Assembly (NCBI GenBank): GCA_022615275.1
Contig: JAKEHA010000180.1
Location: forward strand, 1-8,373
Origin: Candidatus Latescibacterota bacterium
GTDB lineage: Bacteria; Krumholzibacteriota; Krumholzibacteriia; WVZY01; JAKEHA01
DNA: 8,373 nucleotides
Reading direction: 5' to 3'
Positions 1 to 7,844 of the stretch are shown in pieces; position 1 is the stretch's first letter; each line of letters begins with the position of its first letter. Made by a program: the position numbers and the translations under genes. The notes under the pieces were generated by a model. That model saw only the letters and a program-made list of their open reading frames with translations, had not been told where the DNA came from and ran no database searches.

Positions 1-525
1 GCGGACGCGTTCGCGCGCGACGTGGGCCTCGTGCTCCCCACCGAGGCGCAGTGGGAGTACGCGGCGCGGGCCGGATCGACCGCGCGTTTCCCTTGCGGGT
101 GGGACCCGGCGTGCCTCTCGCGCACCGAAAACGTCCTGGACCAATCCGCGCGCGTTCCCGGGCGACCCGGAGGCTGGAGCTACGCCGACTGGTACGACGG
201 GTTCGTGGATTCCTCGCCGGTAGGGTTCTTCGCGCCCAACGCCTTCGGACTCCACGACGTCCTGGGAAACGTGACCGAGTGGACCCGCGATTGGTACGGT
301 TCGTATCAGCTGCCGGTGGCACCCGGCGACGGTGAACGCCTGGGCGGCGCGCGCGCGGAGCGGGTGGTTCGTGGCGGCGGGTTCTACTTCTGGCCGGAGC
401 GGGTCAACCTGGGCCTGCGCCTCAACTTGCAGCCCCACATCAACGACCGTATCGGCGTGCGTCCGGTGCGCGCGGTCGATTCCGCGGACGGGCTCGCGGC
501 CGCGAAAACCCGGCCCTCCCGGTAG
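1..525 (+). CDS. FGE/SUMF1-fold domain protein, C-terminal part (5' end outside window)
   Basis: The reading frame is open from base 1 and ends at TAG 523-525, giving 174 visible residues with no start in the window. Family hallmarks are clear: LPTEAQWEYAARAG at residues 12-25, then PNAFGLHDVLGNVTEWTRDWY around 77-97, then RVVRGGGFYF, then a terminal IGVRPV where IGFR is usual. This is the formylglycine-generating-enzyme-sulfatase fold (C-type-lectin-like). True FGE uses a cysteine pair in the segment after the RGG motif to oxidise a sulfatase cysteine. Here that segment (VNLGLRLNLQPHIND) has no cysteine; the only two visible cysteines are residues 32 and 38. It is therefore probably a non-FGE member of the superfamily, many of which are of unknown function or are ligand-binding modules attached to kinases or secreted proteins. 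Nothing upstream can be seen, so a fused N-terminal domain is possible. It is convergent with the next gene, with 189 bases between the stops. Confidence 0.88.
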   Translation, partial: ADAFARDVGLVLPTEAQWEYAARAGSTARFPCGWDPACLSRTENVLDQSARVPGRPGGWSYADWYDGFVDSSPVGFFAPNAFGLHDVLGNVTEWTRDWYGSYQLPVAPGDGERLGGARAERVVRGGGFYFWPERVNLGLRLNLQPHINDRIGVRPVRAVDSADGLAAAKTRPSR

Positions 526-529
526 CCGC

Positions 530-562
530 AAAAAAATTCTCGGATTCGGTTAGCCGCTCCGA
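530..562 (-). terminator. Possible intrinsic terminator of the minus-strand regulator transcript
   Basis: Read on the minus strand, TCGGA (562-558) can pair with TCCGA (544-540). Inside it CGG (556-554) pairs with CCG (549-547) around a four-base CTAA loop, with a small internal loop. After three bases (GAA) comes an uninterrupted run of seven T's (536-530). This is the expected order for a Rho-independent terminator serving the regulator whose stop is at 715. The stem is short and interrupted, and the T-run does not start directly at its base, so confidence is moderate. No equivalent T-run follows a hairpin on the plus strand for the FGE-fold gene. Confidence 0.4.
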
Positions 563-600
563 CCGGAAACGGCGCACAACCCGGTAAGTCAGGTAGCGGG

Positions 601-678
601 GGAAGGCGGCTCGCCGAAGCCCGGCTTGAACAACCTATACGGTCGGCGGTTTTCGCCGCGGACCGGCGAGCCGTTTCC
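601..678. repeat. Nested inverted repeat able to form a three-way junction
   Basis: CGGCTCGCCG (607-616) is the exact reverse complement of CGGCGAGCCG (664-673). The match extends outward with GGAA (601-604) against TTCC (675-678) across a small internal loop. Two further inverted repeats lie inside: AAGC/GCTT (617-620 and 624-627, three-base loop) directly against the outer stem, and CGGCG/CGCCG (644-648 and 654-658, loop GTTTT). Together they can form an outer stem with two arms. The element lies between the stops of two convergent genes and would be transcribed as a 3' UTR from either side. Possible roles are 3'-end stabilisation, termination, or a small RNA. The pairing is read directly from the sequence; the function is unknown. 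Confidence 0.55.
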
Positions 679-714
679 ACCGTTGTGCTTCGTTGTCTCC
701 CCACTCGCGCCGCC

Positions 715-1413
715 TCACGACTCCCCGGCTTCGTCCGAATCCTCCAACGCGAAGGTGTGCTGCTTCGTCTCGACGGCTTGCTGCGTCACGCGGAATTCGC
801 AGCACCCGTCGCCGTTCTGAAACTTGCGGTGGCGGTACACGCGGCGGCCGAGGAGACGCGTGAGCGCGTTCACGGTGATGCTGCACAGCGCGGGTCGCGC
901 CATGGCCACGTTCAAGAACGGGCAGTTGTGCTCGACGAGGGACACGTGACCGTTGCGCTCGATGGTAAGGAACGGATCCCCGGGAAGATAGTAGTCCTTG
1001 AGCGAGGCCAGGCGCTCGTCGAGCGACTTGCCAGCGAGGCGCGGCGCCCACGCGTCCACCCACGAGTCGGTGATGCGCTCGAGTGCCGCCTCCAGCGCCG
1101 CGTTGCCCTGCGTCTCGACCAGGATGTCGGCCAGCGCGATGGAAAGCTCGTCGTAGCGTTTGGGAAAGAACGCCTCGCCGGACGGACTGACTTCGTACAC
1201 GGCGGCCGGCCGGCCGGCACGACCGCCGGTGGGACGCGTTTCACGCCGCCGAATCCAGCCCTTTCGCTCCATGCGGAGCAAGTGCTGGCGAGCTCCCTCG
1301 TCGGAAATGCCGATGCGGGCCGCCAGCTCGGCGATGGTCGCTCCGCCGTTCTCTTTCAAGTGGACCAGCATACCTCTGCATGTGTCCGATAGCGCCTCGA
1401 TGGGACCGCTCAA
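715..1413 (-). CDS. SufR-like winged-helix transcriptional regulator, probable iron-sulfur sensor
   Basis: From TTG at 1413 the product is 232 aa. Residues 10-60 form a winged helix: a helix with MLVHLKENG, then IAELAARIGISDEGARQHL as helix-turn-helix, then a basic wing containing GRPAAVYEVSPSGEAFFPKRYDEL (67-90). That wing is typical of the SufR/COG2345 family. The C-terminal effector domain has C164, C177 and C205, spaced X12 and X27, plus C204. This matches the cysteine spacing that holds a [4Fe-4S] cluster in characterised SufR repressors, so sensing of iron-sulfur or redox state is inferred. The open frame extends to a TTG at 1485, but those extra 24 codons have low GC at third positions and overlap a promoter-like pair and a palindrome. 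GGAGG sits four bases before the TTG at 1413, so the shorter start is preferred. No suf genes are visible. The gene is divergent from nadE. Confidence 0.82.
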   Translation of the reverse strand: MSGPIEALSDTCRGMLVHLKENGGATIAELAARIGISDEGARQHLLRMERKGWIRRRETRPTGGRAGRPAAVYEVSPSGEAFFPKRYDELSIALADILVETQGNAALEAALERITDSWVDAWAPRLAGKSLDERLASLKDYYLPGDPFLTIERNGHVSLVEHNCPFLNVAMARPALCSITVNALTRLLGRRVYRHRKFQNGDGCCEFRVTQQAVETKQHTFALEDSDEAGES

Positions 1414-1435
1414 TCCGCCTCCAGACCGCCGGCTC

Positions 1436-1450
1436 GCACCTTCGAGGTGC
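1436..1450. repeat. Perfect inverted repeat, 6-bp arms, in the regulator leader
   Basis: GCACCT (1436-1441) and AGGTGC (1445-1450) are perfect reverse complements around TCG. The repeat lies 23 bases upstream of the preferred regulator start and downstream of its candidate promoter, so it would be in the 5' leader. It could be an autoregulatory operator or a small leader hairpin. It does not resemble the CAAC-N6-GTTG operator described for SufR. Confidence 0.35.
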
Positions 1451-1484
1451 CGACGGTCGAGTTCGCAGGGTTGGAGATTAACCA

Positions 1485-1513
1485 AGCGTATGACTTCCTC
1501 ATCCCCAGGTCAA
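1485..1513 (-). promoter_or_regulatory. Candidate sigma70-type promoter for the regulator
   Basis: On the minus strand TTGACC (1513-1508, five of six to TTGACA) is followed after 17 bases by TACGCT (1490-1485, three of six to TATAAT). Transcription would begin near 1478, downstream of the more distal TTG start. This is one reason for preferring the start at 1413. The -10 match is weak. Confidence 0.3.
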
Positions 1514-1524
1514 TCGTTAGGACA

Positions 1525-1536
1525 CGACTAATGTCG
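1525..1536. promoter_or_regulatory. Operator-like inverted repeat in the divergent regulator/nadE region
   Basis: CGAC (1525-1528) and GTCG (1533-1536) form a short inverted repeat around TAAT, between the candidate promoters of the regulator and nadE. An overlapping GACA-N7-TGTC (1521-1535) is also present. The position suits a dimeric regulator controlling both directions, but arms of four bases can easily arise by chance. Confidence 0.2.
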
Positions 1537-1572
1537 GGTATCCACCGGTTCCCCGGAAGAGCGAGCGGGTTG

Positions 1573-1578
1573 TATACT
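1573..1578 (+). promoter_or_regulatory. -10-like box just upstream of nadE (near-leaderless architecture)
   Basis: TATACT matches the -10 consensus at five of six bases and stands out in GC-rich surroundings. It ends only 11 bases before the nadE ATG, so the 5' leader would be about five bases or none. No Shine-Dalgarno sequence lies in the gap (CCCATCGACCC), which fits leaderless or near-leaderless translation. No good -35 is present: TTCCCC at an 18-base spacing is poor. Confidence 0.4.
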
Positions 1579-1589
1579 CCCATCGACCC

Positions 1590-3232
<1,643 letters not shown>

Positions 3233-3236
<4 letters not shown>

Positions 3237-3532
3237 GCGGCGCGGCCCACGACCACGACCGGGTGGCACTGCACGCGTTCGTCCGCGGGCGCGTGCAGGG
3301 CGTCTTCTTCCGCGACGCGACCCGCCGCGAAGCGATCTCGCTCGCGCTCGCGGGCTGGGTGCGCAACCTCCCCGACGGCCGCGTCGAAGCGCTGTTCGTG
3401 GGGCCGCGCGCCGCGTGCGAGAAGGTACTCGCGTTCGTGCGCGTCGGCCCGCCGCGCGCGCACGTCGACGGCGTCGAGTTCTCGTGGGAGCCCCCGCCCG
3501 CCGATGCCACGCACGCGTTCGAGATTCGCTAG
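3233..3532 (+). CDS. acyP: Acylphosphatase
   Basis: This is a 99-aa protein of normal acylphosphatase length (about 90-100 aa). It hydrolyses carboxyl-phosphate bonds in small acylphosphates. The signature GRVQGVFFR is at residues 19-27, giving the phosphate-binding R27, and GWVRNLPDGRVE at 41-52 supplies the catalytic N45. The last residues (THAFEIR) match the usual FxIR-type final strand. The start is GTG at 3233, whose last two bases begin the nadE stop, a four-base GTGA overlap. There is little Shine-Dalgarno sequence, so expression is probably by translational coupling to nadE. The first nine residues (rich in H and D) precede the conserved core and are likely unstructured. It ends 4 bases before the stop of the convergent thioesterase gene. 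A link between this activity and NAD synthesis is not established. Confidence 0.95.
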
Positions 3533-3536
3533 CGTA

Positions 3537-3938
3537 CTAGGGAAGGAATGGTGCGATCGCGGCGACCAATTCGTCGGGGAAACGGCGGGCGCGGCGGTTG
3601 GTGTCCGTGCACACGTGGCGCGTGAATCCTTCCGCGATGACCTCGTCAAGGCGCCGCGCGCGATAGTCGAATGTGGCAACGCGGCTCCTGACCTCGCGCA
3701 CCGTGGTTTCTATGGCCAGACGGTCGTCGTAGTCGGCGCCCTTGAAGAAACGCGCGCCGTACTCGACGACCGGCAGCAGGATCCCGCGCGTCTCGAGGTC
3801 GCGGTACGGGCACCCGATCGCGCGCAAGAGACCGGTGCGGCCGATCTCGAACCACAACAGATAGCTGGAATGATGGGCCACCCCCATGCGATCCGTTTCG
3901 GCGTAGCGGACCGCGACGGTTTCGACGTGCGCGCGCAT
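3537..3938 (-). CDS. Hotdog-fold acyl-CoA thioesterase (YbgC/FadM/4HBT-like)
   Basis: This 133-aa product is the usual size for a single hotdog domain. The N-terminal motif VRYAETDRMGVAHHSSYLLW (residues 10-29) matches the 4-hydroxybenzoyl-CoA thioesterase/YbgC signature. It includes the catalytic aspartate (D16, in ETDRMG) and the following helix WFEIGRTGLLRAIG. The next strands (LPVVEYGARFFKGADYDDRLAIET) are also typical. It should hydrolyse an acyl-CoA thioester in the cytosol; the substrate cannot be told. The ATG at 3938 is preferred because it places the conserved strand as in homologues. An in-frame GTG at 3947 would add three residues. Neither start has a clear Shine-Dalgarno. A weak TACGGT (3951-3946) seven bases before the ATG could give a leaderless transcript. 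It is convergent with acyP and divergent from the dehydrogenase gene. Confidence 0.92.
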   Translation of the reverse strand: MRAHVETVAVRYAETDRMGVAHHSSYLLWFEIGRTGLLRAIGCPYRDLETRGILLPVVEYGARFFKGADYDDRLAIETTVREVRSRVATFDYRARRLDEVIAEGFTRHVCTDTNRRARRFPDELVAAIAPFLP

Positions 3939-3988
3939 GCGCAACACCGTAGCGAAGTTCCGCTCCCGCGCGCAAGCCAGAAAGCCCG

Positions 3989-4017
3989 TTTACAGCGCGG
4001 CGCCGGTTGCCTATAGT
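3989..4017 (+). promoter_or_regulatory. Sigma70-type promoter for the dehydrogenase-glycosyltransferase operon
   Basis: TTTACA (3989-3994) and TATAGT (4012-4017) each match the consensus at five of six bases and are separated by exactly 17 bases. The pair lies in the divergent gap upstream of pruA and is AT-rich against its surroundings. Transcription would start near 4024, leaving a leader of about 50 bases. It is the best promoter match in the window. Confidence 0.65.
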
Positions 4018-4062
4018 AGAGGGCGCCGCTTCCAAGACATCGATTGCCGTCATTCCAATACC

Positions 4063-4068
4063 GAGGAG
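4063..4068 (+). promoter_or_regulatory. Ribosome binding site deciding the pruA start
   Basis: GAGGAG lies five bases before the ATG at 4074 and is the clearest Shine-Dalgarno in the window. It fixes the start there rather than at the in-frame TTG at 4044, which has no such site and would add ten residues unlike the family. Confidence 0.85.
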
Positions 4069-4073
4069 TTTCG

Positions 4074-5627
4074 ATGCCCACGCCATTCGTGAATGAGCCC
4101 TTGTCCAATTTCGACGATGCCGCGATCGCGTCCAAGATGCAGCGGGCGATCGACCGCGTGCGCGCCGATCTCGGCCGCGATTATCCCCTGGTCATCGACG
4201 GAAACAAGGTGAAGACGTCGGCGACCATCGCGTCCATCGACCCGTCGAACCCCGACACCGTGGTCGGGCGCGTCGCGGAAGGGACGCGCGAGCACGCCGA
4301 GCGCGCGCTGCAAACCGCGCTCGAGCGTTTCAAGACCTGGCAGCACGTCGCCGCCGAAGAGCGCGCGTCGTACTTGTTCAAGGCCGCGAAGGTCATCCGC
4401 GACCGCAAGTTCGACTACGCCGCATGGATGGTGTTCGAAGTCGGCAAGAGCTGGGCCGAAGCGGACGCCGACGTCGCCGAGACCATCGACTTCCTCGAGT
4501 TCTACGCGCGCGAAGCGCTGCGCCTCGCCTCCGAGCAGCCGGTGACCAAGATCAAGGGAGAGGACAACGCGCTCGTGTACATCCCGCTCGGCGCCGGGGT
4601 CGTGATTCCACCCTGGAACTTCCCGATGGCGATCATGGCCGGCATGACATCGGCCGCCATCGTGGCCGGCAACACCGTGGTGCTGAAACCCTCCAGCGAT
4701 TCGCCCGTGATCGCGGCCAAGTTCGTGGAGGTGCTGGACGAAGTCGGGCTGCCGGCGGGGGTCGTCAACTTCGTGCCGGGCGGCGGGCGGGACGTGGGCG
4801 GCTACTTGGTCGAGCACCCCAAGACGCGTTTCATCGCCTTCACGGGCTCGAAGGAAGTCGGGCTCCACATCAATCAAGAAGCCGCGACACCGCGCAAGGG
4901 CCAAGTATGGATCAAGCGCGCCATCCTGGAGATGGGCGGCAAGGACTCCATCGTGGTCGACGAGGACGTCGATCTCGACGACGCCGTCAAGGGCGTGGTC
5001 GCGTCCGCGTTCGGCTTCCAGGGTCAGAAGTGCTCGGCGTGCTCGCGCGCCATCGTGCACGAGAAGGTGTACGACGCCTTCGTCGCGCGCCTGGTCCCGA
5101 TGGTCAACGCGATCAAGCAGGGCGCGCCCCACGAGTCGAAGGACAACGCCATGGGCCCGGTCGTGAACGAGAAGGCGGCGCACGACATTCTGGGCTATAT
5201 CGAAACCGGCAAGTCGGAGGGCAAGCTCCTGACCGGCGGGATGCGTGCGGCCGGCAGCGGCTATTTCATCCAGCCCACCGTGTTCGGCGACGTGCCGCCC
5301 GATGCCACCATCTCGCAGGAGGAGATCTTCGGCCCCGTGCTGGCGCTGATTCGCGCCAAGGACTTCGACGACGCGCTCGCGATCGCCAACAACACCGAGT
5401 TCGGATTGACAGGTGCGGTGTACTCGAACAAGCGCGAGCACATCGAGCGCGCGCGTCACGAGTTCCACGTCGGCAATCTGTACTTCAATCGCAAGTGCAC
5501 GGGGGCTCTGGTGGGTGTGCACCCCTTCGGCGGGTTCAACATGTCGGGGACCGACAGCAAGGCCGGCGGTCGCGACTATCTTCTCCTGTTCACGCAGGCC
5601 AAGACGACGTCGGAAAAGCTGCGGTGA
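4074..5627 (+). CDS. pruA: L-glutamate gamma-semialdehyde (1-pyrroline-5-carboxylate) dehydrogenase
   Basis: This 517-aa enzyme matches the stand-alone RocA/PruA-type P5C dehydrogenase in length (about 515 aa). It oxidises glutamate gamma-semialdehyde to glutamate with NAD+, the second step of proline (and ornithine/arginine) breakdown. Visible aldehyde dehydrogenase motifs are PPWNFP with N182 of the oxyanion hole, VVLKP with K205 for cofactor binding, FTGSKEVG (256-263), LEMGGK with general base E286, FGFQGQKCSACSR with nucleophile C320, and QEEIFGP with E417. The C-terminal GFNMSGTDSKAGGRDYL is specific to the P5CDH branch. All catalytic residues are intact. The start is supported by the GAGGAG site and a good upstream promoter. 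No proline dehydrogenase is in the window, so the partner enzyme must lie elsewhere. The stop overlaps the next start by GTGA, so the two genes are co-transcribed. Confidence 0.95.
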   Translation: MPTPFVNEPLSNFDDAAIASKMQRAIDRVRADLGRDYPLVIDGNKVKTSATIASIDPSNPDTVVGRVAEGTREHAERALQTALERFKTWQHVAAEERASYLFKAAKVIRDRKFDYAAWMVFEVGKSWAEADADVAETIDFLEFYAREALRLASEQPVTKIKGEDNALVYIPLGAGVVIPPWNFPMAIMAGMTSAAIVAGNTVVLKPSSDSPVIAAKFVEVLDEVGLPAGVVNFVPGGGRDVGGYLVEHPKTRFIAFTGSKEVGLHINQEAATPRKGQVWIKRAILEMGGKDSIVVDEDVDLDDAVKGVVASAFGFQGQKCSACSRAIVHEKVYDAFVARLVPMVNAIKQGAPHESKDNAMGPVVNEKAAHDILGYIETGKSEGKLLTGGMRAAGSGYFIQPTVFGDVPPDATISQEEIFGPVLALIRAKDFDDALAIANNTEFGLTGAVYSNKREHIERARHEFHVGNLYFNRKCTGALVGVHPFGGFNMSGTDSKAGGRDYLLLFTQAKTTSEKLR

Positions 5628-6922
5628 GTGCCCCCGGGACGGGCCGCCGCCGCGCGGAGTGGGTCGCGATCCTCGCCGTCGCGGCGTTAGCGCGCTTCGT
5701 GTTCGCGGGCGCGGTGGTCGGGTTCGACACCCCACCCAAGGCCGACGAAGCCGACTACCACGCGATCGCGGTCAACCTGCTCGAAGGCGACGGCTTCGCC
5801 TCCTTCGAGGGAACCCCGACCGCGCGCCGCCCGCCCGGCTATCCGATGTTTCTCGCGGCGACCTACGCGATCGCGGGGGAGAGCCCGCGCGCGGGTCGCG
5901 TCGTGCAAGCGATCCTCGGTGTGGCGGTGGTCGCGCTCACCGGCCTTCTGGCTCGCCGCTATTTCGGCGAAACCGTGTCACTCGTCGCCGCGGCACTCGC
6001 CGCGCTCAATCCCTTCCTCATCTTCATGTCGGGATATCTGCTGACCGAGAACCTGTACATCGTGCTGCTCTTGGCCGCACTCCTGTGCGCCCGCGACCCT
6101 CGCACGCTGGCCGCGTCGCTCCTGCGCGCGGCTGCAACCGGCGTGCTGCTCGCGCTCGCCACCCTCGCGCGCCCCACCGGTTTGCCGATGTTCGAATGGG
6201 TGCTGGCGGCGCTGCTCGCGTGGGCGGGTGTTTCGTGGCGCGCGCGTCTGGTGCGGGGAGCGTTCGCAACCGCCGCCTTCGCGCTCGTCGTCCTGCCGTG
6301 GTACGCGCGCAACGCCTCGGTGGTGGGCGGATGGGTTCTGACGACGCACGGCGGCGTCACGTTTCTGCAGGGCAACAACGAGAAAGTGTCCAGCGTTCCC
6401 CAGTGGCGCGGCGGTGCCGCACCCTTGGAGGTGTTGCCGCGTTTCGACGAGATGACGGAACTCGACGAGTTCACGCGCGATCGCCTCGCGTTCGAGCTGG
6501 GGCGCGATTACCTGCGCGCGCACACCAGCGACGTCCCGCGCCTCGTGTTCTGGAAGCTGGTCCGCTTCTGGCGCGTGCACAGCGACATGGGCTTGAGCGG
6601 CGTCAAGAGCGGTTGGTGGTGGAGCAAGGACTCGACGCTGGGGCGCCTGGCCGCCGAGGTCGACGTGGGATTCGCGTATGCGGTCGTGGTGGTGCCGTTG
6701 TTCGTGCTCGGCGCGGTCGCGACCTTCCGCCGCTGGCGGGAGCTGTCGCTTTTCCTCGGTACCATCGTGGTGCACACGGCGGTGGCGATGGTGTTCTACG
6801 GATCGCTGCGATCGCGCATCCCCATCGAGCCGGTGATGTGCGTGCTGGCCGCGTCGGCGCTGGCCGCGATCGCGCGTCGTGCCGGAAGTCGGGCCGGCCG
6901 CGGCGCGGCGGCAACCCGATAG
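5624..6922 (+). CDS. GT39/ArnT-like integral membrane glycosyltransferase
   Basis: This 432-aa hydrophobic protein has about ten predicted membrane segments, the first near residues 13-33. It resembles GT-C fold transferases of the PMT_2/GT39 group, which move sugars from polyprenyl-phosphate donors onto lipid or protein acceptors on the outer face of the inner membrane. The first external loop carries acidic residues (D41-E42, D44-Y45) where the catalytic acidic residue sits in this fold, followed by RRPPGYPMFLA (68-78), the typical R-P-P-x-Y-P motif. NPFLIFMSGYLLTENLY (129-145) and a late SLRSRIPIEP loop (394-403) also fit. The soluble loop at about 235-310 is moderately long. The start GTG 5624 is inside the pruA stop (GTGA); a weak GGAAAAG lies upstream. 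The donor and acceptor are unknown. Its metabolic link to P5C dehydrogenase is unclear. It ends one base before the convergent neighbour. Confidence 0.87.
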   Translation: MSAPGTGRRRAEWVAILAVAALARFVFAGAVVGFDTPPKADEADYHAIAVNLLEGDGFASFEGTPTARRPPGYPMFLAATYAIAGESPRAGRVVQAILGVAVVALTGLLARRYFGETVSLVAAALAALNPFLIFMSGYLLTENLYIVLLLAALLCARDPRTLAASLLRAAATGVLLALATLARPTGLPMFEWVLAALLAWAGVSWRARLVRGAFATAAFALVVLPWYARNASVVGGWVLTTHGGVTFLQGNNEKVSSVPQWRGGAAPLEVLPRFDEMTELDEFTRDRLAFELGRDYLRAHTSDVPRLVFWKLVRFWRVHSDMGLSGVKSGWWWSKDSTLGRLAAEVDVGFAYAVVVVPLFVLGAVATFRRWRELSLFLGTIVVHTAVAMVFYGSLRSRIPIEPVMCVLAASALAAIARRAGSRAGRGAAATR

Positions 6923-6923
6923 A

Positions 6924-7844
6924 TCAAATACCGACCGCGAGCGAGATGCGGTGCGTGCGCCCGAACGCGTCGTCTTCGTCGAGGGTGGCGCCGTAGTGGA
7001 GCGTGAGGCGGTTCGAGAGCGCGCGCACGCTCGCGCCGAACGAGGGCACCGCGCGCGTTTCCCCGGCCGAGAGCCACGCGATACCGCCTCGCAGCGCGAG
7101 GTGCGAGAGGAAGTACTCGCTCTCCACGCCCAGCGAGGCGCGCGACCACGCGCCGTAGCTGCGCACGACGTTGCCTTCCACCGCGAACCACGACGGCCGC
7201 TCCCACGCGAGCCCGAGCACGTACTGCGGCTCCTTCTCGTAGTCGCGAGCGTCGTCGTAGCTGTAGCGCGAGAACACATCGCGCGCGACCAGCGCCATCG
7301 ACCACGCGCGCGAGAGCGACAACGTCCCCGAAAAATCGAAACTCGTCCCCCACGCGTCGAAGCCGGGAACGCCGCTCGATGACATGAACCCGGTAGCCGA
7401 GAGCCCGAACGAAACCAGGGGCTCGGGTGTCAGCGCGTAGGCGAGCCGCAAGTAGTTCTCCGTGTACGACTCGCCGCCCACGACGTCGGTGGACAGGTTG
7501 GTGAACATCGCGCCCACCGCGTGGCGCGCGGCACCGTTCTCGTGGCGATCGCGCGTGAGCGGCATGGTGAACACGATCTGCGACTGTCCCGCCGGGACGC
7601 CTTCCACGAGCTGCAGGTAGGACGCACCCGCCGTGCGGGGGGCGACCCCGAGGCCGGCGGGGTTCCAGTCCACCGCGCTCTCGTCGTCGACGCGAACTAT
7701 GAACGCGCCCCCCATGCCCCAGCCGCGCGCGCCGTACGCGGGCAACCGAAACGCGCCCCCCGGCGACGACTCGGCTCGCGCGCGCGCCGGAGAGAGCGCG
7801 ATCAAGAGCGCTATCGATAAGAGAATCCCGGTGCGCGTCGTCAT
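6924..7844 (-). CDS. PorV/PorQ-family outer-membrane beta-barrel protein
   Basis: This 306-aa protein begins with a signal peptide: MTTR, a hydrophobic core (residues 6-18), then a likely signal peptidase site after A22-R23-A24. The mature N-terminus carries the family signature GARGWGMGGAFIVRVDDESAVDWNPAGLG (split here at residues 38-53 and 54-66), as in PorV/PorQ/UPF0164 proteins. The rest consists of alternating strands with aromatic girdle residues, ending in HRISLAVGI as a final strand. PorV in Bacteroidota is the type IX secretion shuttle that binds C-terminal sorting domains, and this protein is shorter than that archetype (about 390 aa). It may be a general barrel of the same family rather than a true PorV. 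The ATG at 7844 overlaps the upstream stop by ATGA, and no Shine-Dalgarno is visible, so it is probably translated by coupling to the preceding secreted-protein gene. Confidence 0.85.
   Translation of the reverse strand: MTTRTGILLSIALLIALSPARARAESSPGGAFRLPAYGARGWGMGGAFIVRVDDESAVDWNPAGLGVAPRTAGASYLQLVEGVPAGQSQIVFTMPLTRDRHENGAARHAVGAMFTNLSTDVVGGESYTENYLRLAYALTPEPLVSFGLSATGFMSSSGVPGFDAWGTSFDFSGTLSLSRAWSMALVARDVFSRYSYDDARDYEKEPQYVLGLAWERPSWFAVEGNVVRSYGAWSRASLGVESEYFLSHLALRGGIAWLSAGETRAVPSFGASVRALSNRLTLHYGATLDEDDAFGRTHRISLAVGI

Noticed and set aside
1414..1589. Search for the CAAC-N6-GTTG operator reported for SufR
   Set aside because: No match was seen in the divergent region. The inverted repeats there are different and short, so SufR-type regulation cannot be assigned from the operator.
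4424..5623. Upstream in-frame extension of the glycosyltransferase through pruA
   Set aside because: The extension is a shadow of pruA in another frame. The protein becomes membrane-like only after GTG 5624.
4050..5735. A 561-codon open frame antisense to pruA, and similar long antisense frames under the glycosyltransferase
   Set aside because: The same GC-driven shadow effect applies. The sense strand encodes an intact aldehyde dehydrogenase with all motifs, and the antisense products resemble no family I know.
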